In this document: piece after piece, positions 5,080-7,661 of the stretch
How positions within the stretch are numbered: position 1 is the stretch's first letter
Layout of the letters: each line of letters starts with the position of its first letter
DNA from: JALYGK01 sp036259835
GTDB lineage: Bacteria; Actinomycetota; UBA4738
Assembly (NCBI GenBank): GCA_036259835.1
Contig: DATABA010000064.1
Coordinates: 1-7,661 of the forward strand
Direction of reading: 5' to 3'
DNA: 7,661 bases
Notes under the pieces: model-generated
The model's input: only the letters and a program-made list of their open reading frames with translations
The model's database searches: none
What the model was told of the DNA's origin: nothing
Program-made: the position numbers and the translations under genes

Positions 5080-6372
5080 ATGAAGGCGCCAGGAACCGCT
5101 CGCGCCGTCGGCACCCTTTCGCTGACCGCTGTTCTGGCAGCCACGATCGCCGTCCTGGCGTTGGGGCTCCTGCAGAAGGCGCCCTGTGCCACCGGGAACT
5201 GGTCCGACGGCCGCCAGTATCGCCGGCTCTGCTACACCGACCTCGTGCCGCTTTACCACACGGAGCGCATGAACACCGGACGGCTTCCGTACCTCGACCC
5301 GTGTCCGGAGAGAGCAGCCGCGTGCGACGAATACCCGGTCCTCACCATGTACTTCATGCGGCTCTCGGGATGGCTCTCAGGAAACAGCTCGGGAAGCTTC
5401 TTCGTCGTCAACGCCGCGCTCCTTGCAGTTCTGGCAGTCGCGGCTGCGACGTTCCTGTATCAGATGACGAGTACCCGTGCCCTCTATTTCGCCCTTGCTC
5501 CGACACTGCTGGTGTACGCGTTCATCAATTGGGACCTGCTGGCCATCGTGTTGGCCACCGGAGCGACGTTCACGTTCTTTCGCGGACGAGACCGGGCAAC
5601 CGGCATCCTGCTGGGACTCGGGACGGCGGCCAAGCTCTACCCCGCTCTTCTGGTCCTGCCCTTCTGCCAGGCCCGCTGGAAGAACGGTGAGAAGCGTCGG
5701 GCCGGTGAGATCGCGGCCTGGGCGGTCGGGGCTTGGGCGCTCACGAATGTTCCGTTCGCAGTTGCAGCCGGCGAATCATGGGCCACGTTCTTCACACTGA
5801 ATTCCGACCGGCCTCCGGACTACACCAGCCTCTGGTACGCCGCATGCCATCGAATCACCGACAACACGACGTGCGTGTGGTCGCCTCATCTGATCAACGG
5901 GCTCTCGCTCGTGGCGTTCGCCGCCGTGGCCGCCGTCGCATGGTGGGCCCGGCGCCGACGAACGCCCGACTTTCCGAGATGGACACTTGCCTTTGCACTC
6001 ATCGTGGCGTTCCTGCTGACGAACAAGGTCTACTCGGCGCAATACTCTCTGTGGCTTCTCCCCTGGTTCGCGCTGGCACTTCCGAATGTCAGGTTGTTTG
6101 TGGCCTTCGAGATCACCGACATCGCCGTGTTTGTGACGCAATTCAGCTGGTTCGGCACGCTGTCACGAGACCAGGGAGTTCCCGGGTTCGACGGGTTCAC
6201 CGGTCCGTCGCTGGGCGCCCTGGAGCTCGCGCTGGTCGCGCGGTCGCTTGTCCTGGTCGCGTGCCTCGTCGCTTGGGTACGAACGAGAGACGAGCCGGCT
6301 CAGCCTCTGCGTCTCGAGTCGGGAGGTGTGGCTCCCCCGTATCGCTCGAGGACCGCGTCCGGCACGCGATAG
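5080..6372 (+). CDS. GT87/DUF2029-like polytopic membrane glycosyltransferase
   Basis: This 430-residue integral membrane protein has about ten or eleven hydrophobic segments, including about 11-31, 106-125, 133-149, 209-229, 272-290, 301-314 and 378-399. The first probable extracytoplasmic loop carries CYTDLVPLYH (51-60, D54) and DEYPVLTMYF (83-92, E84). Then come INWDLLAIVLA (149-159), GLGTAAKLYPALLVLPF (179-195, K185) and NKVYSAQYSLWLLPWF (315-330). This pattern fits the GT87 group, GT-C enzymes that use polyprenyl-phosphate sugars to extend envelope glycans; the sugar and acceptor are unknown. C36, C51, C75 and C82, and later C256 and C265, could form disulfides in outer loops. The tail after residue 400 is hydrophilic and Arg-rich. 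No ribosome binding site is seen. Its last 73 nt overlap the 3' end of the opposing gene. Family assignment is likely; function is inferred. Confidence 0.75.
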   Translation: MKAPGTARAVGTLSLTAVLAATIAVLALGLLQKAPCATGNWSDGRQYRRLCYTDLVPLYHTERMNTGRLPYLDPCPERAAACDEYPVLTMYFMRLSGWLSGNSSGSFFVVNAALLAVLAVAAATFLYQMTSTRALYFALAPTLLVYAFINWDLLAIVLATGATFTFFRGRDRATGILLGLGTAAKLYPALLVLPFCQARWKNGEKRRAGEIAAWAVGAWALTNVPFAVAAGESWATFFTLNSDRPPDYTSLWYAACHRITDNTTCVWSPHLINGLSLVAFAAVAAVAWWARRRRTPDFPRWTLAFALIVAFLLTNKVYSAQYSLWLLPWFALALPNVRLFVAFEITDIAVFVTQFSWFGTLSRDQGVPGFDGFTGPSLGALELALVARSLVLVACLVAWVRTRDEPAQPLRLESGGVAPPYRSRTASGTR

Positions 6373-7661
6373 ATCGTTACACCACCGACGGACCGGGGCT
6401 GGTCGTCGATGGTTCGGAAGAGTGCATCCCAAAGCCCACCCGCCCCTTCGGCGACGAGGACATGGCGGACATCGTGAGCACCGAGGAACGTCCGGAGCTG
6501 CCGCCCCGCATCGGGAACGAGCGCACCCGTGTAGAAGGTCCGAACGATTGGCCATGCCGAGAATTCGTTCGGCGGGACCACGGTGACGTATCCACCGGCC
6601 ATCCGGAACCAGAAATCGGCCTGGACCTGCCACAGCATGCTGTAACCACGGTCTCCGTATGGAATGACGACCACCGTCTCGCCGTGACGGATGTGGTCGC
6701 GGTACAGGCCGGCGCCGAAGAACGGCGGCGACACCGCTGGAGTGACCCAGGTTTGCGAGGACCACGCGGGCAAGAGCGAAACCACCGTCAGGGGAACGAG
6801 TAGCGCTTTGGCAAAAAGTGGAACCGACCGGTCGGCCAACCAGATGCCGGCCATCACCGCGGTCGCCAGAGCGATGTAGAGAGCGAACCTCGCGGGCAGC
6901 GCGTATTTCGCCAGCGGGACGTGCACGAAGGGTTTCCAGGGCAGAAAGACGGTGGGGTGCCCGAGGACGGTGAGCTTCGGCCCGAGCGTCGCGATGACCA
7001 AGATGCCGACGACTGCGAGCAAGAGCTTTCCGCCCTGCGTCCGCCACCGGCGGACGCCGTACCACCCCACGATCACCGATAGTGGTAGTCCGAGGTAGGC
7101 GCTTTGCTCCGAAAGGTTGCCCGTGAACCGAGCGGTAACGTCCGAGAATCGGCTCGACGCAAAGTGCGTAAGTCGCGTCGGAAGAATGACGTTCAGCGGG
7201 TCAGTGACGAACAGCGTGGAGTAGAAGTCGTAGATCGGTGGTTGCGAGAGTCCCAGAAAGACGTAATAGAGGTACGGGGACAGGACAACGGCCGCCGCGC
7301 CGTAAGCGGCGAGGATGGCGCGACCGACTGTCAAAAGTGCTCGGCGATCTTCTCGCATGAGGATGTAGGCCAGCACCAGAGCGAGGCTTCCAAACACCGT
7401 CATCGTGAAGAACACCTCGGTCGAAATGAGGAACTGAAGCACCAGGGCCGCAGCGAGCAACGCGACGAAAGCCTTCGATACGCGATTGCCCTCGATCCGT
7501 CGCAGCACGAGGAACAGGACCAGCGGCGGGACGAATACCATCGCGAGGTTCAGGTGGCCGCTCATCTTGCTGAGCACGTAGGACGAGAAGCCGTACAGGT
7601 ACCCGGAGAGAAGGGCCGCCCAGCTGGAAGCGGTGAGGTGCCGGACCAAGAGAAACATCGC
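6300..7661 (-). CDS. Large multi-pass membrane protein of unknown function (N-terminus beyond right edge)
   Basis: The reading frame is open through the right edge. The first visible Met is at 7658-7656, preceded by an in-frame GCG, so the true start is probably outside. From that Met 452 residues are visible. Hydrophobic segments lie at about 12-29, 36-53, 62-79, 84-101, 112-133, 187-201, 211-226, 255-274 and 281-297. A soluble C-terminal part follows from about 300, with VVVIPYGDRGYSMLWQVQADF (329-349, split here: IPYGDRGY then MLWQVQADF) and FRMAGGY (351-357), then an alpha/beta-looking end. Other recurring-looking stretches are YLYGFSSYVLSKMSGHLN (20-37), FLISTEVFFT (76-85) and LPWKPFVHVPL (239-249). 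This resembles a family of actinobacterial GT-C/YfhO-like proteins usually left hypothetical. I cannot assign an activity. Confidence 0.72.
   Translation of the reverse strand, partial: AMFLLVRHLTASSWAALLSGYLYGFSSYVLSKMSGHLNLAMVFVPPLVLFLVLRRIEGNRVSKAFVALLAAALVLQFLISTEVFFTMTVFGSLALVLAYILMREDRRALLTVGRAILAAYGAAAVVLSPYLYYVFLGLSQPPIYDFYSTLFVTDPLNVILPTRLTHFASSRFSDVTARFTGNLSEQSAYLGLPLSVIVGWYGVRRWRTQGGKLLLAVVGILVIATLGPKLTVLGHPTVFLPWKPFVHVPLAKYALPARFALYIALATAVMAGIWLADRSVPLFAKALLVPLTVVSLLPAWSSQTWVTPAVSPPFFGAGLYRDHIRHGETVVVIPYGDRGYSMLWQVQADFWFRMAGGYVTVVPPNEFSAWPIVRTFYTGALVPDAGRQLRTFLGAHDVRHVLVAEGAGGLWDALFRTIDDQPRSVGGVTIYRVPDAVLERYGGATPPDSRRRG

Noticed and set aside
4053..5192. The rpsF reading frame stays open for over 1 kb upstream, antisense to panB.
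   Set aside because: High GC makes stop codons rare. The only start with a ribosome binding site and family similarity is GTG 4052, and panB on the other strand is certain.
5733..6803. A 356-codon plus-strand frame across the two membrane protein genes.
   Set aside because: It is in a different frame from the GT87-like gene, very Arg-rich, lacks hydrophobic segments, and runs antisense through the opposing gene.
6163..7065. A 300-codon minus-strand frame within the right-hand membrane gene.
   Set aside because: It is a shifted frame of that gene with low-complexity Arg/Pro/Gly content and no domain.
1..7661. Mobile elements, CRISPR arrays, integration at the tRNA, or a defence system.
   Set aside because: No transposase, integrase, spaced direct repeats or repeated tRNA 3' end were seen, and the genes beside the tRNA are housekeeping.

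Overview
The window looks like chromosomal DNA from a high-GC member of the Actinomycetota or a close relative. This rests on the strong GC bias, GTG starts, compact operons with overlapping start and stop codons, a candidate leaderless promoter, and actinobacterial-looking membrane glycosyltransferase genes. No close species can be named from sequence alone. I see no insertion sequence, prophage, CRISPR array, toxin or defence gene. Most of the window is conserved housekeeping DNA.

Positions 1-947 hold the first 25 codons of dcd (minus strand, running off the left edge), a tRNA-Gly with anticodon CCC (plus strand) and an endonuclease III-type DNA glycosylase (minus strand). The last codons and stop of the glycosylase lie inside the tRNA gene. 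Positions 948-4052 are the classic minus-strand cluster rpsF - ssb - rpsR - rplI - dnaB (S6, single-stranded DNA binding protein, S18, L9, replicative helicase), with the glycosylase gene 6 nt downstream of dnaB. It joins ribosome assembly (S6 and S18 form a pair on the small subunit) with replication (SSB and DnaB) and base-excision repair. A terminator-like hairpin after rplI and a 228-bp gap suggest dnaB-nth may also have its own transcript.

Positions 4053-4226 form a divergent control region. Leftward it holds an extended -10 and a leader hairpin carrying a CCG element that may be the S6:S18 autoregulatory site. Rightward it holds a weak -10 and a good ribosome binding site for panB (pantothenate and coenzyme A synthesis).

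Positions 5019-7661 carry two polytopic membrane proteins in convergent orientation. The plus-strand gene (5080-6372) resembles the GT87/DUF2029 polyprenol-phosphate-sugar-dependent glycosyltransferases. The minus-strand gene (6300 to the right edge) is a large multi-pass membrane protein of unknown function with a GT-C/YfhO-like look. Their 3' ends overlap by 73 nt. The GT87-like gene has an unusual start: a 9-bp perfect inverted repeat whose right arm overlaps a GATAAT box and touches the ATG, suggesting a leaderless transcript under an operator.

I do not find a clear new multi-gene system. The best leads are small: the SSB with a non-canonical C-terminal tip, the glycosylase stop inside a tRNA, the rpsF leader structure, and the operator-like repeat with the poorly characterised membrane pair on the right.
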